The position numbers and the translations under genes are program-made. Positions 1 through 7,623 of a stretch of DNA of 10,437 bases are shown here, in pieces. Numbering within the stretch: position 1 is the stretch's first letter; every line of letters starts with the position of its first letter. The notes below the pieces were generated by a model. That model did no database searches and had not been told where the DNA came from. It saw nothing but the letters and a program-made list of their open reading frames with translations. The stretch covers positions 1-10,437 of the forward strand of contig JBCCBY010000091.1 in assembly GCA_039033795.1 (NCBI GenBank), read 5' to 3'. This DNA is from Parvularcula sp039033795. GTDB lineage: Bacteria > Pseudomonadota > Alphaproteobacteria > Caulobacterales > Parvularculaceae.

Positions 1-507
1 GACTTTTCAGGTGACCCGACAGAGCCATTGAAGCCGCTCAAAGAGCGCAAGTTCACCGAAATCAACGGCGAAATCAACGGCGAAAACTTTGACGACGTCA
101 TGAAACGCATGACCCCTGGCGCAAAGTTCAAGGTCAAAAACACGCTCGAGAACGATGGCAGCGAGATCGCTGTCGATCTTAAATTCAACTCCATGAAAGA
201 CTTCGACCCAGCACAAGTCGTGCAGCAGGTTGAGCCACTTCGTCGCCTCATGGAAACGCGCAACAGTTTGCGTGACCTCATGGCGAAAGCAGACAGCTCC
301 GAGGAGCTCGACGGTCTGTTAAAGTCGGTTCTGCAGAGCGAAGAAGAGATGGGCTCGCTTCGAGGGGAGATTGTGTCTCGCCTTGAGGAGCGCATCAGCA
401 CACTCAAGGAGAAGCTTGATGCTGCTCCTGAAGGTTCCGATACATCGGCCATCGAGGCCGAAATCAGCGATGCGGAATCCTCCCTCGCTAATATCAAATC
501 TGAATAA
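1..507 (+). CDS. tssB: TssB (VipA/ImpB) T6SS sheath small subunit, 5'-truncated
   Basis: Small subunit of the cytoplasmic contractile sheath; it pairs with TssC and wraps the Hcp tube. The frame is open from base 1, and the first visible residues (DFSGDPTEPLKPLKERKF) are the conserved early TssB block. The true start is therefore upstream, and the TTG at 28 is internal. Later family landmarks are NFDDVMKRM, then DLKFNSMKDFDPAQVVQQVEPLRRL. There are 168 visible codons and I estimate about 20 residues are missing. The tail (from about 358) is charged and heptad-like, consistent with coiled coil. A 12-base tandem duplication at 61-84 gives INGEINGE just before NFDD. tssC follows after 17 bases, so the two are probably cotranscribed. 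Identification is certain; only the N-terminus is unknown. Confidence 0.96.
   Translation, partial: DFSGDPTEPLKPLKERKFTEINGEINGENFDDVMKRMTPGAKFKVKNTLENDGSEIAVDLKFNSMKDFDPAQVVQQVEPLRRLMETRNSLRDLMAKADSSEELDGLLKSVLQSEEEMGSLRGEIVSRLEERISTLKEKLDAAPEGSDTSAIEAEISDAESSLANIKSE
61..84 (+). repeat. Perfect 12-bp tandem duplication inside tssB
   Basis: The unit ATCAACGGCGAA occurs twice back to back (61-72 and 73-84). It is in frame and duplicates the residues I-N-G-E. It falls between the conserved KFTE and NFDDV segments, where typical TssB proteins have a shorter linker. It looks like a slippage-type duplication, tolerated because it is in frame. Confidence 0.9.
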
Positions 508-524
508 CGGGGACGTCGAAAAGA

Positions 525-2015
525 ATGTCGGAAGAAACATCTGCTGCCAGTGAGGGCGGCGCGGCCGCCACAACAACCGAGAGTTTTCTGGACCGTGCCA
601 TTGGCGCGACCAAGCAAACGGAGGCCGATCGCGTCGGCGAATTGATGACGGCATTCGTCGACGGTGCGATGGCCGGCCAAGTCAAGTTTTCCAAAAACTT
701 GACGGTGACGTTCCGCGAAGCGATCAAAGAAATTGACCGTAAGCTGAGTGAACAGCTTGCGGAGGTCATGCATCATGAAAAGTTTAAGAGCCTTGAGGGG
801 TCGTGGCGGGGGCTGAAATACCTTGTCGATAACTCGCTGATTGGTTCTGACCTCAAAGTCAAAGTGCTCAACTGCTCCAAACGGCAGCTGCAAAAAGACT
901 TTGATGATGCGGTCGAGTTTGATCAAAGCCAAATGTTCAAGAAGGTCTATGAAGAGGCGATCGGCACGCCTGGCGGTGTACCGTTCGGCGCGATCATTGG
1001 CGATTATCAGTTCTCGGCGCATCCTGAGGATGTCGATATTTTGAGAAACGTATCCGGCGTCGCGGCAGGGGCCTTCGCTCCCTTCATCGCGGGTGCAGGC
1101 CACGATATGTTCGGCTTTGACGATTATCGCGACCTGCCCAAACGTGTCGATCTCGCCCGCAATTTCGAAAGCACGGAGTATACAGCTTGGCGCGGTTTCC
1201 GTGAGACGGAGGACAGCCGCTTCGTCGCACTTGCCATGCCGCGTGTTCTCTCGCGTCTTCCCTTCGGCAAGGCCACCAAAACGATCGATGAGTTCGACTA
1301 CGAAGAAGCGCCCTATGACGATGCCGGCAACCCCCAGCAAATGGACCATGACGACTACTGCTGGATGAATGCGTCCTATGCGGCTGCCGTGACGATGACG
1401 CGCGCCTATTCCGATAGCGGATTATGCGTGGCTATTCGTGGTGAGAATGGTGGCGGAAAGCTCGATAACTTGCCGACCCACACCTTTGTCAGTGACGACG
1501 GCGATATGGATGCGCAATGCCCTTGCGAAGTGGGCATCACAGATCGCCGCGAAAAAGAACTGTCGGACCTCGGCTTCTTGCCCTTGGTGCATTACAAAAA
1601 CACCGATTACGCGGTGTTCCTTGGTGGACAAACAACACAGAAACCGAAGAAGTACACCAACACCGCGGCCACGGAAAACGCCGCAATTTCTGCGCGCTTG
1701 CCCTATATGATGGCGACTTCTCGCTTTGCGCATTATCTTAAAGTGATGGGCCGGAGCATGATCGGTTCGTTTGCTGATAAAGAGAGCGTGACCAAGCAGC
1801 TCAATGACTGGATCTTGGAGTACGTCAATGAGTCAGAAGGCGCAGGTCAATCAATTCGCGCACAAAAACCGCTTCGCCGGGCACAAGTTGTCGTTGAGGA
1901 AGTGCCCGGACGTCCGGGTTCTTACCATGCCGTTGCTCATCTGCAGCCTTGGCTTCAGTTTGAAGAGCTGACCACGTCCATGCGGATGGTGGCTCGAATT
2001 CCGTCTGCGGGCTAA
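525..2015 (+). CDS. tssC: TssC (VipB/ImpC) T6SS sheath large subunit
   Basis: Large sheath subunit of 496 aa, the usual length for the family. With TssB it polymerises into the contractile sheath in the cytoplasm. Visible family blocks are ESFLDRAIGATK near the N-terminus (about residues 19-30), the region that ClpV recognises in characterised VipB; SWRGLKYLVDNS (93 onward); SRFAHYLKVMGRSMIGSF (399-416); and the C-terminal EVPGRPGSYHAVAHLQPWLQFEEL strand region. The ATG at 525 has only a weak Shine-Dalgarno (GGGGA at 509-513, 11 bases away, plus a purine run just before the ATG), so coupling to tssB is likely. Its stop overlaps the next start by one base (TAATG). This is the canonical copy of the two tandem TssC genes. 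Confidence 0.97.
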   Translation: MSEETSAASEGGAAATTTESFLDRAIGATKQTEADRVGELMTAFVDGAMAGQVKFSKNLTVTFREAIKEIDRKLSEQLAEVMHHEKFKSLEGSWRGLKYLVDNSLIGSDLKVKVLNCSKRQLQKDFDDAVEFDQSQMFKKVYEEAIGTPGGVPFGAIIGDYQFSAHPEDVDILRNVSGVAAGAFAPFIAGAGHDMFGFDDYRDLPKRVDLARNFESTEYTAWRGFRETEDSRFVALAMPRVLSRLPFGKATKTIDEFDYEEAPYDDAGNPQQMDHDDYCWMNASYAAAVTMTRAYSDSGLCVAIRGENGGGKLDNLPTHTFVSDDGDMDAQCPCEVGITDRREKELSDLGFLPLVHYKNTDYAVFLGGQTTQKPKKYTNTAATENAAISARLPYMMATSRFAHYLKVMGRSMIGSFADKESVTKQLNDWILEYVNESEGAGQSIRAQKPLRRAQVVVEEVPGRPGSYHAVAHLQPWLQFEELTTSMRMVARIPSAG

Positions 2016-3535
2016 TGGACCTCCGGGCGGCTGAACGCGAACTAAAGAACGCGGCCGGTCGCTCGGTACCCACAGGGAATGATGATGTGCCCGCTTGGCG
2101 GGTTCATCCGTCAACGGCTTGGTCTGTATTAAAAGACGTCAGTCAGCCCGCGGCGTTTTATTTTCTGTTCGGATCGCAATTCAACGATATCACTGCGCGA
2201 GACGCATCGCGCGCCCTGGCTCAGTTGATCACCGCGATCGATGATGTCATCAACGAAGCCGTTTTCGAAATCGTCAGCCATCCTCGTTTTACAGCGCTTG
2301 AGGGTCGGTGGCGTGGATTAAAATGGCTAACGGATACAGCGGGTCTTGCTCGTCCATCGGACCGCCCGAAGTTAAAAGTTCTGAACGCATCGTGGGGGGC
2401 AATCAGCAAGGATTTGGACGATCACGACGATCTGTTTCAAACCTCGACATTCGATCTTCTTTATAACGAAGAGTTTGGCCGCGCTGGCGGCGAACCTTAC
2501 GGCTTGCTCGTCTCCGATCACCACTTCTCTCATCGGTCGCAAGGCGCCCATAATGACATCGCAACGCTGCGTGCCCTCGCGCAGTTGGGCGCAGTCTCGT
2601 TTTGTCCAATCGCTGTTGGTGCATCGCCATCTCTTTTTGGTATCGATCAGATGGGGGAGCTTGATCGCCGGAAGGACATCACCACCACATTTGATTCCAT
2701 CGAGTACCAATCATTGCGTCAGCTACGGAACGATCCATCGAGCCGATTTCTTGCCTTTTTGGCGGGGTCGGCGTTGATGCGGGATCGCTTTGGAGAGAGC
2801 GCGGCGCGGGACATGGGGACACAGTACCGGGACCCTATTCCCCATGACGCGATCAATCTCGCTTGGGCACCGGCGGCATTTTCCCTCGCGCATGTGACCA
2901 TACGGGCCATCATCAATTACAACTGGCCAGCCGCAATCAATGGGGCTGTGTCTCAACGATACGGTTCACCCGCAAAAATTGAGCCAGAAGGCGGTGTGCT
3001 GACGGGTCTGCCCAATTACAATTTTCATAACGGCCATGCGGGTGACTGGCAAAAAATTCCGGTCGAGGTTTACCTTAGCCGTGACCAGGAGGCCCAGCTC
3101 AATGCCTTGGGCTTTATTGCACCACGGCCGTGTGCCTATACACAGTACGCGGCGCTTCATGCGTGTCCATCGGCCTATTCGTCGGAGGGTCGGGCGGAGA
3201 TTTCCAAGGTTGGTGCCTTCTTGCCCAACATCATGAGTGTTGCGCGGTTTGCCCATGCCATCAAAGTGATTGGCCGCTCTTGGATTGGCTCTCTTGAAAA
3301 TGCCGATGAACTCCAACGCTATCTCCAGACGTGGTTGACGCAGTACCGTCGTTCCACCAATCCAAAAGACAGTGACAATGATGCGGCGCCCTTGCGTGAT
3401 TTTCGTGTGAAGATCGATCCTGTGCCCAACCGCGCGGGGTGCTACACCTGTAATGTGAGGCTGCAGCCGCACTTCCAAATCGATTACGTGATTTCCGAGT
3501 TCGAGCTCTCGACGGAGATCAAACAGGCCGTCTAA
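2015..3535 (+). CDS. impD: Second TssC-like sheath protein (ImpD type)
   Basis: A 506-aa TssC paralogue directly after tssC, sharing one base with its stop codon. It keeps the core blocks: RWRGLKWLTDTAG (98 onward), NEEFGRAGGEPYGLLVSDHHFSH, RFAHAIKVIGRSWIGSL (411-427) and the C-terminal PVPNRAGCYTCNVRLQPHFQIDYV. It differs clearly from the upstream copy over most of its length. The first about 60 residues lack a recognisable FLDxxI-like helix of the kind that ClpV binds in VipB. Rhizobium leguminosarum impC/impD and the two tandem tssC genes of Agrobacterium have the same arrangement. Likely a minor or specialised sheath subunit, perhaps at one end of the sheath or near the baseplate; that role is inference. 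It is full length and shows no sign of decay. Confidence 0.9.
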   Translation: MDLRAAERELKNAAGRSVPTGNDDVPAWRVHPSTAWSVLKDVSQPAAFYFLFGSQFNDITARDASRALAQLITAIDDVINEAVFEIVSHPRFTALEGRWRGLKWLTDTAGLARPSDRPKLKVLNASWGAISKDLDDHDDLFQTSTFDLLYNEEFGRAGGEPYGLLVSDHHFSHRSQGAHNDIATLRALAQLGAVSFCPIAVGASPSLFGIDQMGELDRRKDITTTFDSIEYQSLRQLRNDPSSRFLAFLAGSALMRDRFGESAARDMGTQYRDPIPHDAINLAWAPAAFSLAHVTIRAIINYNWPAAINGAVSQRYGSPAKIEPEGGVLTGLPNYNFHNGHAGDWQKIPVEVYLSRDQEAQLNALGFIAPRPCAYTQYAALHACPSAYSSEGRAEISKVGAFLPNIMSVARFAHAIKVIGRSWIGSLENADELQRYLQTWLTQYRRSTNPKDSDNDAAPLRDFRVKIDPVPNRAGCYTCNVRLQPHFQIDYVISEFELSTEIKQAV

Positions 3536-3540
3536 GGAGG
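3534..3540 (+). promoter_or_regulatory. Strong Shine-Dalgarno before tagJ
   Basis: AAGGAGG overlaps the TAA stop of the upstream tssC-like gene (3533-3535). It is followed by ATGATG at 3542-3547. The gap is 1 base to the first ATG and 4 to the second, so the second ATG (3545) may be the start actually used. It is the strongest ribosome binding site in the left-hand operon. Confidence 0.75.
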
Positions 3541-3541
3541 C

Positions 3542-4348
3542 ATGATGACTGACCTGACCGCCATAGAAGAGGCGTTTGAAGCGAGCGACCTGACCGCTTG
3601 GCGGGCTGCGCTGGCGGCGAATGTGAAGGCCAATCCAGCCAAACGATCAGCACGCCTTGATTTTGCCGACGCTTTGTTGGTGATCGGCGACTATGAGAAA
3701 GCCGATACGCATTATGACCTTGCCGGTGGGGAAGGACCGATCGCTGCCCGATCCCAACTGACCCAACGCCTGCTGCGCGGCCTGGTAGAGCGAGATGCAT
3801 GGTGGGCAGATGGTGCGATGCCGGAACTGGCTGATGAACCCAATGACGGGTTTACTGCATTGATCGCGGCACTGATAAAAAAGCGTGAGGCAGCCCACGA
3901 CGCCGCCGCTGCTTTTACCGAGGCGGAAGCTGCCAGAGGAGAGCTTTTGTTCTCGGTGAATGACGGGCCGGAGGTGGATGTCCGGTATGTTGATGATCGC
4001 ATGGCCTCCTTTTTGGAAATGCTGACCCCGAGCGGGGTCTATAAGCTGGCACCCCTGGCGGCTGTCAAAAGCCTCACCTGTTTGCCGATCGAACATGTCA
4101 GTGATCTGGTGCTTCGCCGAGCCATGTTGACGCTTGCCAGTGGTCAAAGTGGGTCTGTCTTTCTGCCGATGATCTATCCGTATACAACTGAAACAACGGA
4201 TGAAGAAAAGCTTGGGCGTTCGACCTCGTGGCAAGGTGAAACGAGCCCCTTCACGGGTCATGGCTTGCGCTGTTTCTTGGTCGGGGACGATTTGTTATCG
4301 ATGGGCGAGTTGTCCTCCCTCCGTCAAGCTGGTGCGAGCGATGGTTGA
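3542..4348 (+). CDS. tagJ: TagJ/ImpE T6SS accessory protein
   Basis: ImpE-family protein of 268 aa. The N-terminal half is helical and TPR-like (ANPAKRSARLDFADALLVIGDYEKAD). The C-terminal half has the ImpE signature: DVRYVDDR (146-153), then FLEMLTPSGVYKLAPLAAVKSL, RRAMLTLASGQSGSVFLPMIYP, and GHGLRCFLVGDDLLSMGEL (from 239). In the Pseudomonas H1 system TagJ binds the sheath small subunit and contacts ClpV, and it is dispensable for secretion in some systems. Its place between the tssC pair and tssE fits a sheath or baseplate assembly role. The start is 3542 or one codon later at 3545, which has better Shine-Dalgarno spacing. It overlaps tssE by 8 bases. Confidence 0.93.
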   Translation: MMTDLTAIEEAFEASDLTAWRAALAANVKANPAKRSARLDFADALLVIGDYEKADTHYDLAGGEGPIAARSQLTQRLLRGLVERDAWWADGAMPELADEPNDGFTALIAALIKKREAAHDAAAAFTEAEAARGELLFSVNDGPEVDVRYVDDRMASFLEMLTPSGVYKLAPLAAVKSLTCLPIEHVSDLVLRRAMLTLASGQSGSVFLPMIYPYTTETTDEEKLGRSTSWQGETSPFTGHGLRCFLVGDDLLSMGELSSLRQAGASDG

Positions 4349-4778
4349 TGCACAGCCTGGCCTATTCGACCGGCTGACAGGGCGCGGAAAAAATCGGTAT
4401 GCCGACGACCTGTACGATACGCTGCGGCAGGACATTGAAACGCTCCTCAACAGCGAGTGCCGTTTCAAGGCGGTGTCGTCTGAACTTCAATCCTTGGGCG
4501 GATCGCTCCTTGACTATGGCGTTCCTGAGTTTTCCCATTTGCAAGCCAGCGATTCGCAGACCGCGGCGGAGATCGCAGAAGCGTTTCGGACAACTTTGGC
4601 CGCATGGGAGCCGCGGCTCACCAGGATCAGTGTTGTGCCGACCCGTGATCGACGGGATTCCACGACAGTCCTTTTGCGGATAACGGCATCCTTGGCAGGT
4701 CACGAGGATGAACGCCTTGCTTTTGACACCGCGCTTCAAACCGTTGGTCAGGGAATTGAGGTGCGCGAACCCCGATGA
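4341..4778 (+). CDS. tssE: TssE (ImpF, gp25-like) T6SS baseplate protein
   Basis: Baseplate component homologous to phage T4 gp25, thought to nucleate sheath polymerisation. It is 145 aa, a normal length. The sequence begins MVDAQPGLFDRLTGRG, then shows the RQDIETLLNSECRF segment (29-42; the family usually has LLNTRR), the hallmark SLLDYGVPEF (55-64), and WEPRLTRISVV. The frame stays open upstream to 4200, but that part lies within tagJ and reads as basic, non-family sequence. The ATG at 4341, which places the LFDRL motif near the N-terminus, is therefore chosen. It overlaps tagJ by 8 bases and tssF by 4 (ATGA), so translational coupling is likely. Confidence 0.95.
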   Translation: MVDAQPGLFDRLTGRGKNRYADDLYDTLRQDIETLLNSECRFKAVSSELQSLGGSLLDYGVPEFSHLQASDSQTAAEIAEAFRTTLAAWEPRLTRISVVPTRDRRDSTTVLLRITASLAGHEDERLAFDTALQTVGQGIEVREPR

Positions 4779-6577
4779 CAGATCCAGTTCTTCCGTTTTT
4801 CGATGCAGAGCTTCGGTACTTGCGGGAATTGGCTGCGCGAGACCCGGAGATCGCGGAGACCTTTGGCATCACCAACACCGGTGTGGCAGACCCCTTTGTT
4901 CAGCAACTCTTTCAGGGCACTGCATTTTTGGCGGCTAGGGTCCGCGGTAAGCTCGATGATATGTTCCCAGAGCTGTCCGAGGTCATGCTCAATGCCTTGC
5001 AGCCAAGTCTTATTGCCCCGCTGCCTGGCATGGCAATGGCGCAATTCACGCCTGCGGATGATCTCGATGCCCCTTTGGTGATTGAAAAGGGCGCTGAGCT
5101 TAACGTGCCTGCTGTCGACGGAAAGGTTTGGACATTTCGAACGGGGGCGGATGTTTGCTTGCTACCAATCGCGCTGTCGGAGAGCAGTATTCTCTTGCCC
5201 CCAGCGCCGATCCCGAACCATCCCAAGATCGATAAGACGCGATCCGCTCTACAGCTCAAACTAAGGACCCAAACTGCGGATGTGCGGTTTGATGCTCTTC
5301 AGAGAAAACCAATCCGTGCACACATAAGCGCGGATCGGGCCCTCGCCTTCAAGTTGCACGAACTTATTTTCAACCACATTTCTGGCGTCTCGGTGTTGCG
5401 AGGCAATGGCGATGTCGCGCAGTTTCTCCCCGCAACTGCGCTGCAAGACGTTGGGTTTGATGCAGGATCACTGATGACGCCGATGCCTGCGCATATGCCT
5501 CATCACTTCGCATCGCTCACCGAAGCGATGACGTTTCCGGACAAGCATCTCGGTTTTGATGTGCAAGGAATTGACTGGTCTCAACTGGGAGACGATCGGG
5601 AGGCCAGTCTTATTTTGCATTTTGATGAAGCCGTTCCCGATCTTGACCGTCAGATCAAGGCAGACACCTTCCGCCTCTTCTGTGTCCCCATTATCAATCT
5701 TTTTTCAGCCCGAGCAGAACCATTCCGCTATGATGCTGCGTATCCGGAGCACCGGCTGGAGCCAAGGTTTGGCCAAGACGAGGCCCATGAACCCTATGCG
5801 GTGGACCGTGTGATGGTCGAACCCCCTGTGGGGCAGGGTGAGGTTCGTCGCTATGTGTCTGTTCTATCGGTTGACACAGCCGATGATGCGACGGGTCTTT
5901 ATCAAACGGTGCGCCGTGCCAGGCCGGGCGGGAAGGGTGACGATGTTTATTTGTTGCTCTCTGCGGACATGACCCAGCCCATCGCGGGCCGGGGCATCCA
6001 AAATTCGACCGTTGTGTCGGATGTGATCTGGATGAACCGCAATATCCACGAGGCAGCGTCGACCCTTCTTGGAAAGCGGCTTGATCTGACCGAAGCGAAT
6101 GCGGGTGTGACTGGTGTCACCTGCTGCACCATACCAACCAGTGTTCAACGGCCGCCGCGATCCCATGATGCGCATTGGAAACTTGTGGCGCAGATGTCGC
6201 TCAACCATCTTTCCGTCGGTGACGGACAGGAGCGCGCCAAAGTGTTGCGAGAGCTTGTGTCTCTTCATGACCGACGCAATGACACCGTTAATCGAAACTT
6301 GATCGAGCGCCTCAAGACCGTGGAGCTTCAGTCGACATCGACGCGCTTGCCCGGTGGCGGACGTCTGGCTTTTTGCAGCGGCGTGGATGCAATGATCTCT
6401 ATCGACGACACACGATTTTCCGGACAAGGAGGGTTTTTTCTTTCCGCCCTCCTCAGTCATTTTTTGGCGGCTTATTCGCCGGTTAATAGCTTTGTGCGTG
6501 TCAGTGCACGTCTTGATACAGAAAGGATGCCCTACGTCCAATGGCCAGCGAGAACGGGATCGAGGAACCTGATCTAA
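4775..6577 (+). CDS. tssF: TssF (VasA/ImpG) T6SS baseplate protein
   Basis: Large baseplate wedge subunit (600 aa, typical for the family) that works with TssG, TssE and TssK in the cytoplasmic baseplate under the membrane complex. Family blocks are FFDAELRYLRELAARDPEIA (8-27), DPFVQQLFQG (39-48) and FLAARVRGKLDDMFPEL (51-67), followed by the LNALQPSLIAPLPGMAMAQF segment. In the middle are FRLFCVPIINLFSARAEP and a DxxYPEHR-like stretch. It ends with FLSALLSHFLAAYSPVNSFVR and RMPYVQWPARTGSRNLI. The ATG at 4775 overlaps the tssE stop (ATGA). The 3' end overlaps tssG by 37 bases. No truncation or frameshift is visible. Confidence 0.96.
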   Translation: MTDPVLPFFDAELRYLRELAARDPEIAETFGITNTGVADPFVQQLFQGTAFLAARVRGKLDDMFPELSEVMLNALQPSLIAPLPGMAMAQFTPADDLDAPLVIEKGAELNVPAVDGKVWTFRTGADVCLLPIALSESSILLPPAPIPNHPKIDKTRSALQLKLRTQTADVRFDALQRKPIRAHISADRALAFKLHELIFNHISGVSVLRGNGDVAQFLPATALQDVGFDAGSLMTPMPAHMPHHFASLTEAMTFPDKHLGFDVQGIDWSQLGDDREASLILHFDEAVPDLDRQIKADTFRLFCVPIINLFSARAEPFRYDAAYPEHRLEPRFGQDEAHEPYAVDRVMVEPPVGQGEVRRYVSVLSVDTADDATGLYQTVRRARPGGKGDDVYLLLSADMTQPIAGRGIQNSTVVSDVIWMNRNIHEAASTLLGKRLDLTEANAGVTGVTCCTIPTSVQRPPRSHDAHWKLVAQMSLNHLSVGDGQERAKVLRELVSLHDRRNDTVNRNLIERLKTVELQSTSTRLPGGGRLAFCSGVDAMISIDDTRFSGQGGFFLSALLSHFLAAYSPVNSFVRVSARLDTERMPYVQWPARTGSRNLI

Positions 6578-7524
6578 CGATGCTGAGCCAGGATGAGGTG
6601 GCCAACCTCTCCTTTTTTCAGCTCATTAGGCGGGTGGAATTGCACACCGGTCAACGGCTCGGTGGACGTGAGATGCCGATGACCGAACCGCTGCGTCTTG
6701 GCGCCGCGCCATCCTCTCGGTTCGCCTCATCAGAAATCGTGAGCATCGAGCCGACAGAGCCCGTGAGTGTTACGATGAATGTGATTGGTCTCACTGGTCC
6801 AAGCGGTGTGCTACCACTTCATTATACTGAACAAACCATCACCGGACGACGAAGCGGCGAAGAGCTGTTTGGCCGTTTCCTGGACCTTTTTAATCATCGA
6901 TTTGCATCCTTTTTCTATCGCGCATGGGCAAAGTATCGCTTCTTGGTCTCGCGCGAACGGGCGAGGGGTGAGGAACCCATCCTGACCAGCCTCGGTCTTG
7001 GAAGTGGACTTGGAGACAATGCTCCGCACCGTGCTCTCTCTGGAGCTTTTCAGAGGCGTCCTTCTGCTGGCGGTATCGCCCGGGTCGTGGAGGCGACGCT
7101 TGGCGCGAAAGCAGAGGTCGCCGAATTTCAAGGCACGTGGATCCAGATCGCTCCTCATGACCGCACCGCTCTGGGCGAGTCCTATGCAACTCTAGGCGGA
7201 GACGCTGTGCTTGGGGAGCGCAGTTGGGATGTCAGCAGAACGTTCGCGATCAAAGTGGGACCGGTGGAAAAGGCCGCCTTTGTTGATCTTGTCAGCGGAC
7301 AAGGAAACGTCGGCTCGATGCGTAACGCGATTAAATTGGGGGTTGGACTGACGGTTGACTGCGTTGTCGACATTTCATTGAGCCGATCTGAGGCACCGAC
7401 CGTTCGGCTGGGTGACACGGAGAATGGCGCCCGACTCGGTTTGGGTACATGGCTCGTCGGGGGCAAGCCTGACGATCTGTTGTCGGACACCAGGCTTTCG
7501 GCCCGTTTTCAGGATGCGTTCTAG
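6541..7524 (+). CDS. tssG: TssG (VasB/ImpH) T6SS baseplate protein
   Basis: Baseplate wedge subunit of 327 aa, usual for TssG, which forms a complex with TssF. Family blocks are SFFQLIRRVE near residue 24, PLRLGAAPSSRFASSEIVSIEP, MNVIGLTGPSGVLPLHYTE (79-97), and FLDLFNHRFASFFYRAW (113-129). A C-terminal LGLGTWLVGG block matches the family's end. Two starts are possible: ATG 6541, overlapping tssF by 37 bases, or ATG 6580, two bases after the tssF stop and beginning MLSQDEVANLSFFQL. Neither has a well-placed Shine-Dalgarno: AAGGA lies 13 bases before 6541 and GAGGAA lies 12 bases before 6580. The longer form is given here. The TAG stop sits inside TCTAGA. It is the last gene of the left-hand operon. 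Confidence 0.94.
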   Translation: MASENGIEEPDLTMLSQDEVANLSFFQLIRRVELHTGQRLGGREMPMTEPLRLGAAPSSRFASSEIVSIEPTEPVSVTMNVIGLTGPSGVLPLHYTEQTITGRRSGEELFGRFLDLFNHRFASFFYRAWAKYRFLVSRERARGEEPILTSLGLGSGLGDNAPHRALSGAFQRRPSAGGIARVVEATLGAKAEVAEFQGTWIQIAPHDRTALGESYATLGGDAVLGERSWDVSRTFAIKVGPVEKAAFVDLVSGQGNVGSMRNAIKLGVGLTVDCVVDISLSRSEAPTVRLGDTENGARLGLGTWLVGGKPDDLLSDTRLSARFQDAF

Positions 7525-7525
7525 A

Positions 7526-7559
7526 GCCCCTTCAGTGGTCTTTGGATCACGGAAGGGGC
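7526..7559 (+). terminator. Stem-loop between convergent tssG and the methyltransferase gene
   Basis: Arms GCCCCTTC (7526-7533) and GAAGGGGC (7552-7559) pair perfectly. After one A-G mismatch the stem continues with GTGGTC (7535-7540) against GATCAC (7545-7550), including one G-U pair, leaving a four-base TTTG loop. It begins two bases after the tssG stop. There is no T-run directly after it; the nearest (TTTT, about 7572) is 12 bases on. It may stop transcription from either side, but a classic intrinsic terminator is not fully met. A smaller hairpin (GCCGG 7584-7588 with CCGGC 7598-7602) follows in the same spacer. Confidence 0.5.
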
Positions 7560-7623
7560 GCTACGTTGGTGTTTTATCGCGTTGCCGGACCGCCAAACCG
7601 GCCCCGCGTTGGCTGAAAACCCT

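Noticed and set aside
2966..3478. 170-codon minus-strand open frame inside the second tssC-like gene
   Set aside because: Antisense shadow with no domain resemblance.
4024..4039. Perfect palindromic stem GACCCC-GAGC-GGGGTC in tagJ
   Set aside because: It lies in the middle of a conserved coding segment, has no T-run and codes for ordinary residues. Probably GC-rich chance, although a small effect on translation cannot be excluded.
3647..4261. 204-codon minus-strand open frame inside tagJ
   Set aside because: Shadow of tagJ; the sense frame carries the full ImpE signature.
4200..4340. N-terminal extension of tssE within tagJ
   Set aside because: The extra 47 residues are basic and unlike TssE. 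ATG 4341 puts the LFDRL motif at the expected N-terminal position.
5864..6541. 225-codon minus-strand open frame inside tssF
   Set aside because: Antisense to certain tssF coding sequence; no recognisable domain and no supporting ribosome binding site.
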